13,824 nt of DNA from Chthonomonadaceae bacterium (GCA_014377395.1 JACMPS010000196.1:1-13824), one strand, 5' to 3'. Positions 1-7,022 are shown, numbered from the stretch's first letter. Made by a program: numbers and translations. Notes: generated by a model not told the origin, from the letters alone.

Positions 1-98
1 CCGACGTTGATGATGCCGGATTTCTGAACAATTGCTTCACCGAGTGCCGCCAGCAGAAGGGGAGTTGCCACCATGAGAATACTGATTAGAATATCCAT
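1..98 (-). CDS. ABC transporter permease, second subunit (NupQ-like), 5' part only
   Basis: This is the N-terminal 32 residues of the second membrane subunit of the nucleoside-type ABC importer; the rest lies beyond the left edge. Translation from ATG at 98 gives a hydrophobic helix (MDILISILMVATPLLLAAL) followed by GEAIVQKSGIINVG. That is the characteristic opening of NupQ/BmpD-type permeases of the BPD_transp_2 family, which continue with a GIEG motif. The start lies 7 bases past the stop of the first permease. A purine-rich GGGGGAG (111-117) about 12 bases upstream lies inside the end of the preceding gene, so translational coupling is likely. Seen: start, reading frame and motif. Inferred: partner of the permease at 106-1209 in a heterodimeric channel. 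Confidence 0.88.
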   Translation of the reverse strand, partial: MDILISILMVATPLLLAALGEAIVQKSGIINV

Positions 99-105
99 TG
101 TGTGT

Positions 106-1209
106 TTATTCTCCCCCGGACTGTCGGTTACGGAAGGCACGAATCCCGACAAAAGCAAGCACGGCAACCGCCTGAATCACGTTGACGAGTACCGAGGAGA
201 CGTTGGAAAAGCGAGAAAGATGTCCGGTTCCCGCCGTTAATGCTCCGAAGAAAAGCGCGGAAAGCAATGTGCCGAGTGGGTGCAGCCCCCCTAAGAGTGC
301 CACAGGAATTGCAGTATAGCCCCAGCCCGGTGAAAAATCTTTGTAGAGCCGCCCTGTGATTCCGAGCAGTTCCGTTGCGCCCGCCAACCCGCACAACGCA
401 CCGGAAAACAACATCGCCCTAAGGCGCAACGCATCTACTTCATAACGTGCCGCTCGTGCCGCTTCCGGATTCTGACCGACGACCCGCAACTTAAATCCAC
501 CTGCCGTATAGAAAAGATAAATCATCACCACAAACGCCGCAAAAACCGCAATCAGGATGCCTGAGTGAAGGCGCGTTTGAATCTCATTTGTCCAGGTTCT
601 GGGGAAAAGGTGGGGCAATAAGGCGGAATTTGGAAGTGGGTTCGACTGGGAAACCCGGTGCGTTTTCTCTTGAAGGGGACCTTCAACCAATGCCCCTAAA
701 AGGCTGAGGGCAATATAATTCAGCATGATCGTCGAAATGACTTCCTGTACATTTCGGCGCACCCGAAGCCAACCCGCGAGATAGCCCCATGCCGCCCCCG
801 CCCCCGCTCCTGCAGATAAAACCAGAAGCGTAATCAGGAAACCGGGAAGGTGCGAACCCCATAAACCTACCGCCGCCCCCGCCGTTGCTCCGACGATGAG
901 TTGTCCTTCCGCTCCCACGCTGAACATTCCGCCCCGCCATGCGACCACCACCCCTAAACCTGTGAGTAGAAGAGGAGTCGTTTTGACCAGCGTTTCCGAA
1001 AGGGGGTAAAGATGACCGTCCGCATCGCCGAAAGCACCGACCCACAGGGCGGAAAGCCCGACTCTGGGGGACACTCCAAGCAGAAGAAACGTGACTGCGA
1101 GAAGGGCAATCATGCCGATACCCGCTCCTGTAATTTTGAGTAAAGTTAGGAAAAAAGCGCGAGATTTGTGAGACTGTTTTTCTTCCAAAAAAGGGGCTTC
1201 TTGGCTCAC
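106..1209 (-). CDS. ABC transporter permease, first subunit (NupP-like), nucleoside uptake
   Basis: Inner-membrane permease of 367 residues in the BPD_transp_2 (LivH/M-like) family. A soluble N-terminus of about 25 residues is followed by a first helix near residues 26-46. The TPLLLTGLGVVVAWRGG segment then leads into FSVGAEGQ (residues 96-103), the family's signature region. Further hydrophobic segments cover most of the rest, and an AARAARY stretch around residue 250 fits the cytoplasmic coupling loop that contacts the ATPase. The start is GTG at 1209, whose last two bases belong to the TGA of the upstream ATPase (GTGA overlap of 4 bases). The nearest AGAAGG is about 14 bases away, so coupled re-initiation is likely. 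Together with the permease at the window edge it should form the channel. Substrate (nucleosides) is inferred from the BMP lipoprotein partner, not from this sequence. Confidence 0.93.
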   Translation of the reverse strand: MSQEAPFLEEKQSHKSRAFFLTLLKITGAGIGMIALLAVTFLLLGVSPRVGLSALWVGAFGDADGHLYPLSETLVKTTPLLLTGLGVVVAWRGGMFSVGAEGQLIVGATAGAAVGLWGSHLPGFLITLLVLSAGAGAGAAWGYLAGWLRVRRNVQEVISTIMLNYIALSLLGALVEGPLQEKTHRVSQSNPLPNSALLPHLFPRTWTNEIQTRLHSGILIAVFAAFVVMIYLFYTAGGFKLRVVGQNPEAARAARYEVDALRLRAMLFSGALCGLAGATELLGITGRLYKDFSPGWGYTAIPVALLGGLHPLGTLLSALFFGALTAGTGHLSRFSNVSSVLVNVIQAVAVLAFVGIRAFRNRQSGGE

Positions 1210-2786
1210 GGGCGCAGACTCGCCTTCTCTCTAGAGCCACCGAGAAGCAAACCGAGATCGGTAGAGGAGGTATCTTCGCTTCGATAAGAGGTCAACGCGC
1301 CGCCGCTCAAGATTGCGGTTTTGTCGGAGAGAAAAGACAGTTCGTCAAGGTCAGTGGAGATGAGAACAATTGCCGCCCCGCGAAGCCGTGCTTCCAGTAG
1401 TTGTTCGTGAACAAAGCGAGTCGCCCCAATGTCAAGACCGCGAGTGGGATTCATCGCAACAATAAGTTCCGGTTGAGTGCGAAAGACACGAGCAACCACA
1501 ATTTTTTGTTGATTTCCACCGGAGAGAGAAGCGGTGGTCAGTCGGGAAGATTGAACCCGAATATCAAATTTTTTGATCAAAACTTGCGCCAGTTGACGAA
1601 GAGATTTTCGTTTCAGCAATCCCTTCCAACGAAAGCCGGGTTCATCAACCGCATCAAAGAGAAGATTGTCTTCAATGCTCATTGAGGTCGCAAGACCGAC
1701 GCGCCTTCGATCTTGAGGAATGTAACCGATTTTAGGGGAATGACCGGGAGTGAACGTGCCATTCTTCCAGAGAAGTGAACCTTTTGTAGTTTTGCGAAGA
1801 CCGACAAGAAGTTCGGCGAGTTCAGTTTGTCCGTTGCCGTCCACGCCGCCAATTCCGTAAATCTCGCTGGAAGAAACTGCAAAGGAGAGGCTCTTTAAGA
1901 CAGTTTCGCCGCGATCTCCAGAGAGGGAAACGTTTTCGACGGAGAGGGCAGGGGACTTTTCGGAAGAGGATTCACGGGAACGAGTATCAGGAAAACGCTT
2001 TTCAGAGAGCGAAGTGAGCGTATTCTCTCCCACCATCCACTGCGCCAGCGTTTGAGCAGTCACATCGGAAACAGGGGCGGATGCCACCCCTTGCCCACGC
2101 CGCAAAACCGTCACCGTATCGGCAACCGCGAGAATCTCCGAAAGTTTGTGCGCGATCAGAATCACCGCACAACCTTCCTCCCTGAGTTGTCGGAAGACCG
2201 AAAACAGTTCCTTGATTTCTTCACCTGAGAGAACAGCAGTTGGCTCATCGAAGATCAGGACTTTTGCATCCGTAGAAAGGGCTTTGATGATCTCGATTCG
2301 CTGTTGCACTCCAACGGGGAGTTCGGAAACGGGGGTACTGGCAGGGAGATGCCAGCCTAATTTTTCGGCACGGTCAAAGGAGGGACGGGCGGCTCTGAAA
2401 GAAGAATAAATGCCGAGACGAGACGCGGGAATGTCCAGCGCGAGGTTTTCGGCGACGGTGAAAGCCGGAACCAGCGTGAAATGCTGATGTACCATCGCTA
2501 CCCCTGCTTTTCGCGCCGCCGCAGGAGAGACGAGCGAAGCCGTCTCTCCCCGCAAGGTGATTTCGCCGGAGTCGGAGGTGAGCAATCCACTCAAGATGTG
2601 CATCAAAGTGGACTTGCCCGCTCCGTTTTCGCCGAGCAAAGCATGGATTTCTCCGGCTCTCACCGTGAAATCCACTTCGTTCAACGCCAGGTTTTCGCCG
2701 AAACGCTTAACAATCCCGCGCATCTGGACCTGGATAGACTTGCTCTCACTCTCTGACGGCAGATTGTCCGCACTCGCACCGGGCAT
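1206..2786 (-). CDS. ABC transporter ATP-binding protein with two fused nucleotide-binding domains (NupO-like)
   Basis: Cytoplasmic ATPase of 526 residues with two NBDs in tandem, as in RbsA, MglA and B. subtilis NupO. NBD1 is complete: Walker A GENGAGKST at 52-60, Q-loop Q101, ABC signature PVGVQQR at 157-163, Walker B VLIFDEPT ending at 183 with D180/E181, and switch His at 213 (IAHKL). NBD2 starts near residue 280. It has a degenerate Walker A (GGVDGNGQTEL, no lysine), a good signature LSGGNQQK (421-428), and a Walker B reading IVAMNPTRGLD where the Asp-Glu pair is missing. The second site is therefore probably non-hydrolytic, a known feature of this subfamily. The ATG at 2784-2786 shares one base with the TGA of the lipoprotein gene (TGATG), with AAAGG about 10 bases upstream. 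It is tightly coupled within the operon. Confidence 0.95.
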   Translation of the reverse strand: MPGASADNLPSESESKSIQVQMRGIVKRFGENLALNEVDFTVRAGEIHALLGENGAGKSTLMHILSGLLTSDSGEITLRGETASLVSPAAARKAGVAMVHQHFTLVPAFTVAENLALDIPASRLGIYSSFRAARPSFDRAEKLGWHLPASTPVSELPVGVQQRIEIIKALSTDAKVLIFDEPTAVLSGEEIKELFSVFRQLREEGCAVILIAHKLSEILAVADTVTVLRRGQGVASAPVSDVTAQTLAQWMVGENTLTSLSEKRFPDTRSRESSSEKSPALSVENVSLSGDRGETVLKSLSFAVSSSEIYGIGGVDGNGQTELAELLVGLRKTTKGSLLWKNGTFTPGHSPKIGYIPQDRRRVGLATSMSIEDNLLFDAVDEPGFRWKGLLKRKSLRQLAQVLIKKFDIRVQSSRLTTASLSGGNQQKIVVARVFRTQPELIVAMNPTRGLDIGATRFVHEQLLEARLRGAAIVLISTDLDELSFLSDKTAILSGGALTSYRSEDTSSTDLGLLLGGSREKASLRP

Positions 2787-3871
2787 CAGGGTTTCGCCTT
2801 TGCGGGGGAATTTGCCGGGAAAAGCGTTCCGTCAATAATCTTCTTCGTCGCCTCGTCGATTTTCGCTTTGAGGTCTGCGGAGAGCGGAGCGGAAGCGGCA
2901 GGGTTGAACACAAATCCGATAACGCCGGACTTCATGCCATAAGGGGTATCGTTAGGCTTGAAAGTTCCTTCCTTGACTTGTTTTGCAATAGGAACATAGG
3001 CTTTCGTAATATCAATCGTAGCGGACGCAAGAATGTTTTTTGAGAGTGCGTTCTGATCACTGTTCGTGCCAATTGCGAATACGGGCTTGTCGGGTTTGCT
3101 GGTTTCGTCAACCGCCTGGAAAACGCCTTTTGCGCCCTGATCCAAATCCTGCAAGATCACATCGGCACCATTCGATAGCAACGCCATTGTTTGCTGTTGC
3201 GCCTTGCCCACGTCTTCCCAATCATTTGTGTAGGCGGTAGGAATCACTTCAATCGTTGGCTTGTAAGCCTTCGCACCTTCTTCGTAAGCCTTAAATACCT
3301 CTTCCACCACCGCAGATTTCGTGGCTCCCACCGAAGCGATCTTTCCGGTTTTGCTCATGCCTGCCGCTAACATTCCCGCGAGGTAAGCCCCCTCTTTGAG
3401 ATTAAGAACGACCGGAGTTGTATTCGTGCCAATCGTGCGCCCGGAGGGGATGACGAACAGCGTCTTCGGGAAATCTTTTTCGATTTTAAGGGCGACTGCC
3501 TCGAATTCGCCGCCGTGTGCAAAGACGATATTGTAGCCTTTCGAGGCATAAGAGCGCAGATTTTCCTCTTGCGTAGAAGCGTCTTTCGCTTCTACGTTCT
3601 GAGTTTCCGCACCGAGTTCGCCTTTGATCTGGTTAAGCGCGGCAAGGGCGGAGGCGTTCCATCCGCCATCAGAGACGGAACCGGGAGTGACGAGCGCGAC
3701 CTTGAAGGCACCGGAAACGGCTTCGGCTTTTTTACCCGGAGTGGTTGCGCCACCGGGGGGAGTGGCTTCGGGTTCGGTTCTTCCGCACCCGAAGAGCGAC
3801 AGAACAGCAAAGGTAGACAGTGCGGAAATCATCAAACGTCGAGAGAGCATGGGTCTAAGTGGGGGGATCAC
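2786..3871 (-). CDS. BMP/PnrA-family nucleoside-binding lipoprotein
   Basis: Substrate-binding lipoprotein of the ABC importer, Bmp family (TmpC/PnrA of Treponema, NupN of Bacillus), which binds purine and other nucleosides outside the cytoplasmic membrane. The N-terminus has Arg-Arg, a hydrophobic stretch (ISALSTFAVLSL) and the lipobox LFGC. A Pro/Gly/Thr/Lys-rich linker follows, then the domain begins at FKVALVTPGSVSDGGWN. Conserved Bmp pieces include DGGWN, FAHGGEFEA, LKEGAYLAGMLA and the late GVIGFVFNP. The start is chosen as GTG at 3871 because AGAGAGGA (3881-3888) stands 9 bases before it. ATG at 3850 is possible but has no visible ribosome site. An upstream GTG at 3901 is unlikely because it lies inside a strong hairpin. 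First gene of the four-gene operon. Substrate class is family knowledge; exact nucleoside unknown. Confidence 0.93.
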   Translation of the reverse strand: MIPPLRPMLSRRLMISALSTFAVLSLFGCGRTEPEATPPGGATTPGKKAEAVSGAFKVALVTPGSVSDGGWNASALAALNQIKGELGAETQNVEAKDASTQEENLRSYASKGYNIVFAHGGEFEAVALKIEKDFPKTLFVIPSGRTIGTNTTPVVLNLKEGAYLAGMLAAGMSKTGKIASVGATKSAVVEEVFKAYEEGAKAYKPTIEVIPTAYTNDWEDVGKAQQQTMALLSNGADVILQDLDQGAKGVFQAVDETSKPDKPVFAIGTNSDQNALSKNILASATIDITKAYVPIAKQVKEGTFKPNDTPYGMKSGVIGFVFNPAASAPLSADLKAKIDEATKKIIDGTLFPANSPAKAKP

Positions 3872-3880
3872 AGGCGGAAT

Positions 3881-3888
3881 TCCTCTCT
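3881..3888 (-). promoter_or_regulatory. Ribosome binding site deciding the BMP lipoprotein start
   Basis: AGAGAGGA on the minus strand, 9 bases before GTG at 3871. Neither the in-frame ATG at 3850 nor the GTG at 3901 has a comparable purine-rich site, so this element favours the 3871 start. Confidence 0.55.
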
Positions 3889-3891
3889 GGG

Positions 3892-3916
3892 GCGCGGTCA
3901 CTGTGAAGTACCGCGC
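3892..3916 (-). promoter_or_regulatory. Strong inverted repeat in the leader or promoter of the nucleoside transport operon
   Basis: GCGCGGT and ACCGCGC form a perfect 7-base-pair stem, extended after a one-base bulge by ACT/AGT closing on a four-base loop (TCAC on the transcribed strand). It lies 3 bases upstream of the ribosome binding site. As RNA it would sit just before the Shine-Dalgarno. As DNA it is a GC-rich palindrome over the spacer and -10 area of the candidate TTGACA promoter, as an operator would be. The sequence cannot tell these apart. No T-run follows, so it is not a terminator. Confidence 0.45.
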
Positions 3917-3930
3917 ACAGGGCGTGTCAA
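3902..3930 (-). promoter_or_regulatory. Possible sigma-70 promoter for the nucleoside transport operon
   Basis: A perfect -35 TTGACA lies at 3930-3925 on the minus strand. At 17-base spacing the -10 position reads TTCACA, a poor match, so the box may depend on an activator or be chance. The implied start near 3895 would give a leader of about 25 bases carrying the ribosome site. The TTGACA is itself part of a small inverted repeat (TGTCA/TGACA around a T-rich loop). Confidence 0.3.
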
Positions 3931-3942
3931 AAAAGACTGACA

Positions 3943-3967
3943 GAAAAAGACTAACTTAGTGTGTTAG
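3943..3967 (-). terminator. Candidate intrinsic terminator after the phosphatase gene
   Basis: On the minus strand CTAAC, a 7-base loop and GTTAG form a 5-base-pair stem, followed after two or three bases by TTTTT (3943-3948 region). A second hairpin just upstream (3971-3992) has stem GCTTCC/GGAAGC around a 10-base loop. Together they lie between the phosphatase stop (4037) and the lipoprotein operon, the expected place to stop transcription. The stem is short and AT-rich, so efficiency is doubtful. AGTCTTTTT occurs twice 14 bases apart here. Confidence 0.4.
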
Positions 3968-4036
3968 GTTGCTTCCGAGTACGAATGGAAGCGAGCAGTT
4001 AACGGCACAAAAAAATTAAATATCGAAAATCGCGTT

Positions 4037-4969
4037 TCATGCGAACGCCGCGTTTGTTTCCGTGAGAAGTTTTGCATGAAGTTCCGCGTTGGAGGCGGCA
4101 AGCAAAGAGCCGAAATTTCCCTCTGTTGTATCGAGCAATTCCCACTCCGATAGGGAAACGCCCCACGCATCGGTGACGGTAGCTCCGGCTTCAAGGGCAA
4201 TCATTGCGGCGGCAGCAACATCGTAGCCGTAAAGCGAGAGAAGCCGACCCCCTCCATAGTCGAGAAACGCATCGCGAGTTTCGGGCTTGTCACGCAAAAG
4301 TCGGGTGCGAACATCAATGACGGCGGCAAGTTGTCCAGTCACAATCCGCGTCAACTCAAAGGCACTTGAGTTCAGAACAAAAAAGCCGCCCCTTACCGTT
4401 GTTGGAGAAACCAGATCGCTCATCACCGCGAAAAGTGGAGAGAGGGGCGCACCGACCGTGCCGAAGGAAGTTGCCGCCGAAGCGATTTCCGTTCCTGTCC
4501 GAAGTGAGGCTTCCGAAGTTTCGCCATTATCTTTCGTAATTTTGACGCCTTCGCCCCGAACTGCCGTCAGCGTTGTATCGCCCTTAATTTCGGTAATCGC
4601 GGCGTAATGGACATCCTTGAAGCGTGGATTGGGAGAGTAGTCCGCCCACGCCACGGAAACCACACACGCCTCAAACCCGGCGATGGCTCCGCGTGTTCCG
4701 TCAATCGGATCAATGATCAGGATACCGTCCGGGTTTTTCGCGTGTTCGGGATAAATCAAGCCTTTGTCTTCCGAGTAGTAAGCGACATTGATTTGATGCT
4801 CGACGATGAAGTTTTCGACGGCTTCCTCCGCGAGCTCATCAATACGAAAAGTAGCGTCGCCGCTATTGGCGATTCCGGTCACTTTGCCATAGCGCCACGC
4901 ACCGAGATGCGGCAAAACGGTTTCCTTGACGTGTTGCGCGAGGGCTTGAATGGATTCTGCGGGGGTCAT
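4037..4969 (-). CDS. Inositol monophosphatase (FIG) family phosphatase
   Basis: Predicted cytoplasmic Mg-dependent sugar-phosphate phosphatase of 310 residues. Metal-site motifs appear in the family order: GDATFRIDELAE (37-48), the equivalent of the DxVTxxD region; YYSEDKG with E67 (64-70); IIDPIDGTRG with D87, D90, G91 and T92 (85-94); and YDVAAAAMIALEAGATV with D250 (249 onward). These fit the inositol monophosphatase, fructose-1,6-bisphosphatase and PAP-phosphatase superfamily, and the substrate cannot be chosen from sequence. The start is ATG at 4969 because AAGGA (4976-4980) stands 6 bases before it; ATG at 4999 would add ten residues without a ribosome site. It lies 76 bases downstream of the methyltransferase and 165 bases upstream of the nucleoside operon, with a probable terminator after it, so it is probably its own unit. 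Length is slightly above the usual 260-280. Confidence 0.88.
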   Translation of the reverse strand: MTPAESIQALAQHVKETVLPHLGAWRYGKVTGIANSGDATFRIDELAEEAVENFIVEHQINVAYYSEDKGLIYPEHAKNPDGILIIDPIDGTRGAIAGFEACVVSVAWADYSPNPRFKDVHYAAITEIKGDTTLTAVRGEGVKITKDNGETSEASLRTGTEIASAATSFGTVGAPLSPLFAVMSDLVSPTTVRGGFFVLNSSAFELTRIVTGQLAAVIDVRTRLLRDKPETRDAFLDYGGGRLLSLYGYDVAAAAMIALEAGATVTDAWGVSLSEWELLDTTEGNFGSLLAASNAELHAKLLTETNAAFA

Positions 4970-5012
4970 AACGTTTCCTTGAAAGAAGAATGTGATCAAT
5001 GGCGATTAGCAA

Positions 5013-5042
5013 TTTATGAAATTAGAACAGTACGGTTGTAAA
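5013..5042 (-). promoter_or_regulatory. Possible promoter for the phosphatase gene
   Basis: On the minus strand TTTACA (5042-5037, 5 of 6 to the -35 consensus) and CATAAA (5018-5013, 4 of 6 to the -10) are separated by 18 bases. They lie in the 76-base gap after the methyltransferase. A start near 5006 would give a leader of about 37 bases carrying the AAGGA ribosome site. Confidence 0.33.
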
Positions 5043-5045
5043 GGT

Positions 5046-5837
5046 TTACCCCGTGAATCTTAGCCAGAAACTCAACCAGGGAGGGGCATAAGCCACGAAA
5101 TGATCCCAGGAGCCGGGTTCCGCATTTAGGTCAGGGTACATATCTTTGTTGTCCGAAAAGTGAAACAGAGTGAAGCCTTTTGCGACTAAACCATTCAGGA
5201 TACCGGAAAGTGTCTGCACGTATTCGATGTTCGGTTGAGGAGGAGAAATCGGCTTTTGATCTTCCCGAAAAACCCAACTCGCGTCAGGTGTCGTAACCGT
5301 TCGTCCCTGCACATAAGGAGCGCGAAGGCGATAGCTCTCCCCGTCCCAATCCGAGAAGGTCATGCCCGCCATAAACGGATTGAGAAGCGTAAAATGATAA
5401 ATGCCGTTCGGCTTGAGGACGCGGGCAACCTCAGCAAAGACCACCTGTGCGTCAGGTACGAGACTGAGCGAATAGGGATGATAAACGATATCGAAGTGAG
5501 AAGCGGGCAACCCCGATAGATCGCGCATATCGCCCCCAACAGTCTCAATAATGACGGAATAATGATCGGCGACAACCTTTTCGCGACCCAGTTGCGCGTC
5601 GGAAAGATCGAAAACGGTGACATTCGCGCCAAGCAAGGCAAACGCGGCGGATTGTTGTCCCCCGCCTCCCGCCAGTAACAAAACCGACTTCCCGCTTACC
5701 GCACCGAGCAGATTTTGCGGGTCAATCGCTTCTCGTGCGGTTTCCGGGGTGAGATCGAGCGCAGGACGTGTGAAAAGCGCGTCTTCACGGGCAAGAGTAT
5801 TCCAGCGTTCCAGATTGTAAAGTGCAATCGCATCCAT
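5046..5837 (-). CDS. Class I SAM-dependent methyltransferase
   Basis: Predicted cytoplasmic methyltransferase of 263 residues with a Rossmann fold. The SAM-binding motif I is VLLLAGGGGQQS (52-63). An acidic residue ends strand 2 (VTVFDLSD, D77), then GGDMRDL (101-107) supplies the adenine-side contact. FDIVYHPYSLSLVPD (115-129) is strand 4, and VARVLKPNGIYHFTLLNP (137-154) the strand-5 segment typical of the Methyltransf_11/25 group. The N-terminal YNLERWNTLA and the Trp/Phe-rich tail should shape the acceptor site. The substrate is unknown and no neighbour identifies it. The ATG at 5837 has no clear Shine-Dalgarno; GGGTAAGAT ends 8 bases before it, so the message could be nearly leaderless. 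It is transcribed away from trxB across a 140-base gap and is followed on the same strand by the phosphatase. Confidence 0.87.
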   Translation of the reverse strand: MDAIALYNLERWNTLAREDALFTRPALDLTPETAREAIDPQNLLGAVSGKSVLLLAGGGGQQSAAFALLGANVTVFDLSDAQLGREKVVADHYSVIIETVGGDMRDLSGLPASHFDIVYHPYSLSLVPDAQVVFAEVARVLKPNGIYHFTLLNPFMAGMTFSDWDGESYRLRAPYVQGRTVTTPDASWVFREDQKPISPPQPNIEYVQTLSGILNGLVAKGFTLFHFSDNKDMYPDLNAEPGSWDHFVAYAPPWLSFWLRFTG

Positions 5838-5977
5838 ATTCTTTTATCTTACCCGGAAATCGTGCAAGAACAGTGCAAGCACACTTCCTGCAAAAGGGGC
5901 AACACAGGGAAGCGAGACATTCAGGGTAAACTAATCGTATCAAAAAAGGGAAATTAGGTAATTAAAGAGGGATCGAT
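5838..5977. promoter_or_regulatory. Divergent intergenic region between methyltransferase and thioredoxin reductase genes
   Basis: This 140-base gap must hold both promoters. For the minus-strand gene, TAAGAT (5851-5846) preceded by GGG is the best -10. It would put the transcript start only about two bases before the ATG, and no -35 stands at normal spacing. GTGCAAG occurs twice, at 5862 and 5873, 11 bases apart (one helical turn), just upstream of that -10. For the plus-strand gene, GGGTAAACT (5925-5933) is the only -10-like box I see, again without a clear -35. AAAGAGG (5964-5970) is the trxB ribosome site. Confidence 0.35.
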
Positions 5978-6976
5978 TTGACAGAGCATAAACTTATTAT
6001 TATTGGTTCGGGACCCGCAGGCTATACGGCGGCGATTTACGCGGCACGCGCCAATTTGCAGCCCCTGATGATTGATGGGGGAGTGGGGCGTGGACAGGAA
6101 CTGCTTGGAGCGGGCGGACAATTGACAATCACCACCGAAGTGGAGAATTATCCCGGTTTCGAGCATGGAATTCAGGGTCCCGAGTTGATGCAGATCATGC
6201 GGCGGCAAGCAGTGCGCTTCGGGGTGGAAATGGTAGAAGACCTCGCCACGAAAGTTGATCTTTCCTCCCGCCCTTATGGTGTGTGGGTGGACGAAAGAGA
6301 GTTTCGGGCGAAGGCGTTGATTGTTGCAACGGGAGCCAGTGCGAAATGGATTGGTTTGCCGGAGGAAGCCCCGGTGTGGGAGGGCGGACTCGGTGGGGCG
6401 GGAATTTCCGCCTGTGCGACCTGTGACGGATTTTTCTTCAAAGGAAAAGAAGTCGCCGTTGTCGGAGGCGGAGACACGGCAATGGAAGAAGCCGTTTATC
6501 TCACGAATCATTGTTCGCGAGTTTACATTTTGCACCGACGCGACCAATTCCGAGCCTCAAAAATTATGTTGGAACGCGCTCAGCGTAATCCAAAAATCGA
6601 ATTCATCACAAATGTCGCCGTCGAGCGCGTGCATGATCCCGAAGCAAAGCGGGTGACGGGCTTGACCTTGCGAAACATAATCGACGGCACGACTAGAGAA
6701 CTCGCCGTGTCAGGTATGTTTGTGGCAATTGGTCACAAGCCGAATACCGACTTATTCGGGGATCAACTTGAACTGAATGACAACGGCTACATCAAAACAA
6801 AGCACAATGTCCGAACCAGCAAATATGCGGTGTTTGCGGCGGGAGACGTGCAGGATTTCGAGTATCGGCAGGCAGTGACGGCGGCGGGTTCCGGGTGCAT
6901 GGCGGCGATTGAAGCCGAGCGTCTTCTGGAAGCGGAAGGCGACACGGACATTGTCGGCACACCGACTGAGTGGTAG
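5978..6976 (+). CDS. trxB: Thioredoxin reductase (NADPH)
   Basis: Flavoprotein of 332 residues that passes electrons from NADPH through FAD and a redox disulfide to thioredoxin in the cytoplasm. The FAD motif GSGPAG is at 10-15, GGQLTITTEVENYPGF at about 47-61, and an ATGA motif at 117-120. The redox pair is C146/C149 in ACATCDG. The NADPH motif GGGDTAMEEA is at 163-172, with HRRDQFRAS (186-194) for the adenosine phosphate. The end carries AAGDVQDFEYRQAVTAAGSGCMAA, the family's FAD-pyrophosphate region. Length is close to the usual 310-330, with small glycine-rich insertions near residues 35-46 and 136-142. The start is TTG at 5978, placed by AAAGAGG 7 bases upstream and by the family's N-terminus; there is no alternative ATG before the FAD motif. 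It lies 103 bases before the VKOR-DsbA gene on the same strand. Confidence 0.95.
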   Translation: MTEHKLIIIGSGPAGYTAAIYAARANLQPLMIDGGVGRGQELLGAGGQLTITTEVENYPGFEHGIQGPELMQIMRRQAVRFGVEMVEDLATKVDLSSRPYGVWVDEREFRAKALIVATGASAKWIGLPEEAPVWEGGLGGAGISACATCDGFFFKGKEVAVVGGGDTAMEEAVYLTNHCSRVYILHRRDQFRASKIMLERAQRNPKIEFITNVAVERVHDPEAKRVTGLTLRNIIDGTTRELAVSGMFVAIGHKPNTDLFGDQLELNDNGYIKTKHNVRTSKYAVFAAGDVQDFEYRQAVTAAGSGCMAAIEAERLLEAEGDTDIVGTPTEW

Positions 6977-7022
6977 AAGCGATTGGTGGAATCAGTTGGT
7001 AGAATCAAGCGGTAAAATGGGA
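6971..7022 (+). repeat. Four-unit 13-base tandem repeat between trxB and the VKOR-DsbA gene
   Basis: Four consecutive 13-base units start at 6971, 6984, 6997 and 7010, with approximate consensus TGGTAGAATCARN. The first unit includes the trxB stop (TGG TAG) and the others are in the gap. Each unit contains a -10-like hexamer in the same place: TAGAAG, TGGAAT, TAGAAT, TAAAAT. The last (7013-7018) is the best -10 match and would start a transcript near 7025, about 55 bases before the VKOR-DsbA ATG. No -35 box stands at 17 bases from it. The function is inferred at most; the repeat itself is directly visible. Confidence 0.6.

Noticed and set aside
3851..3901. GTG at 3901 as the start of the BMP lipoprotein
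   Set aside because: It lies in the middle of the strong inverted repeat, lacks a ribosome site and would put polar, proline-rich residues before the signal peptide.
3515..3959. Two plus-strand open frames over the 5' part of the BMP gene
   Set aside because: They are antisense shadows of a clear lipoprotein gene; their compositions (Gly/Ser/Arg-rich) match reversed codons.
3872..4036. Purine or 2'-deoxyguanosine riboswitch before the nucleoside operon
   Set aside because: The conserved loop and junction bases of that class are absent; only simple hairpins are present.
5954..6547. Antisense open frame of nearly 200 codons over trxB
   Set aside because: trxB is unmistakable on the plus strand, and the antisense product has no recognisable domain or ribosome site.
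6971..7022. CRISPR-like array
   Set aside because: Units are 13 bases, contiguous and without spacers; this is a simple tandem repeat.
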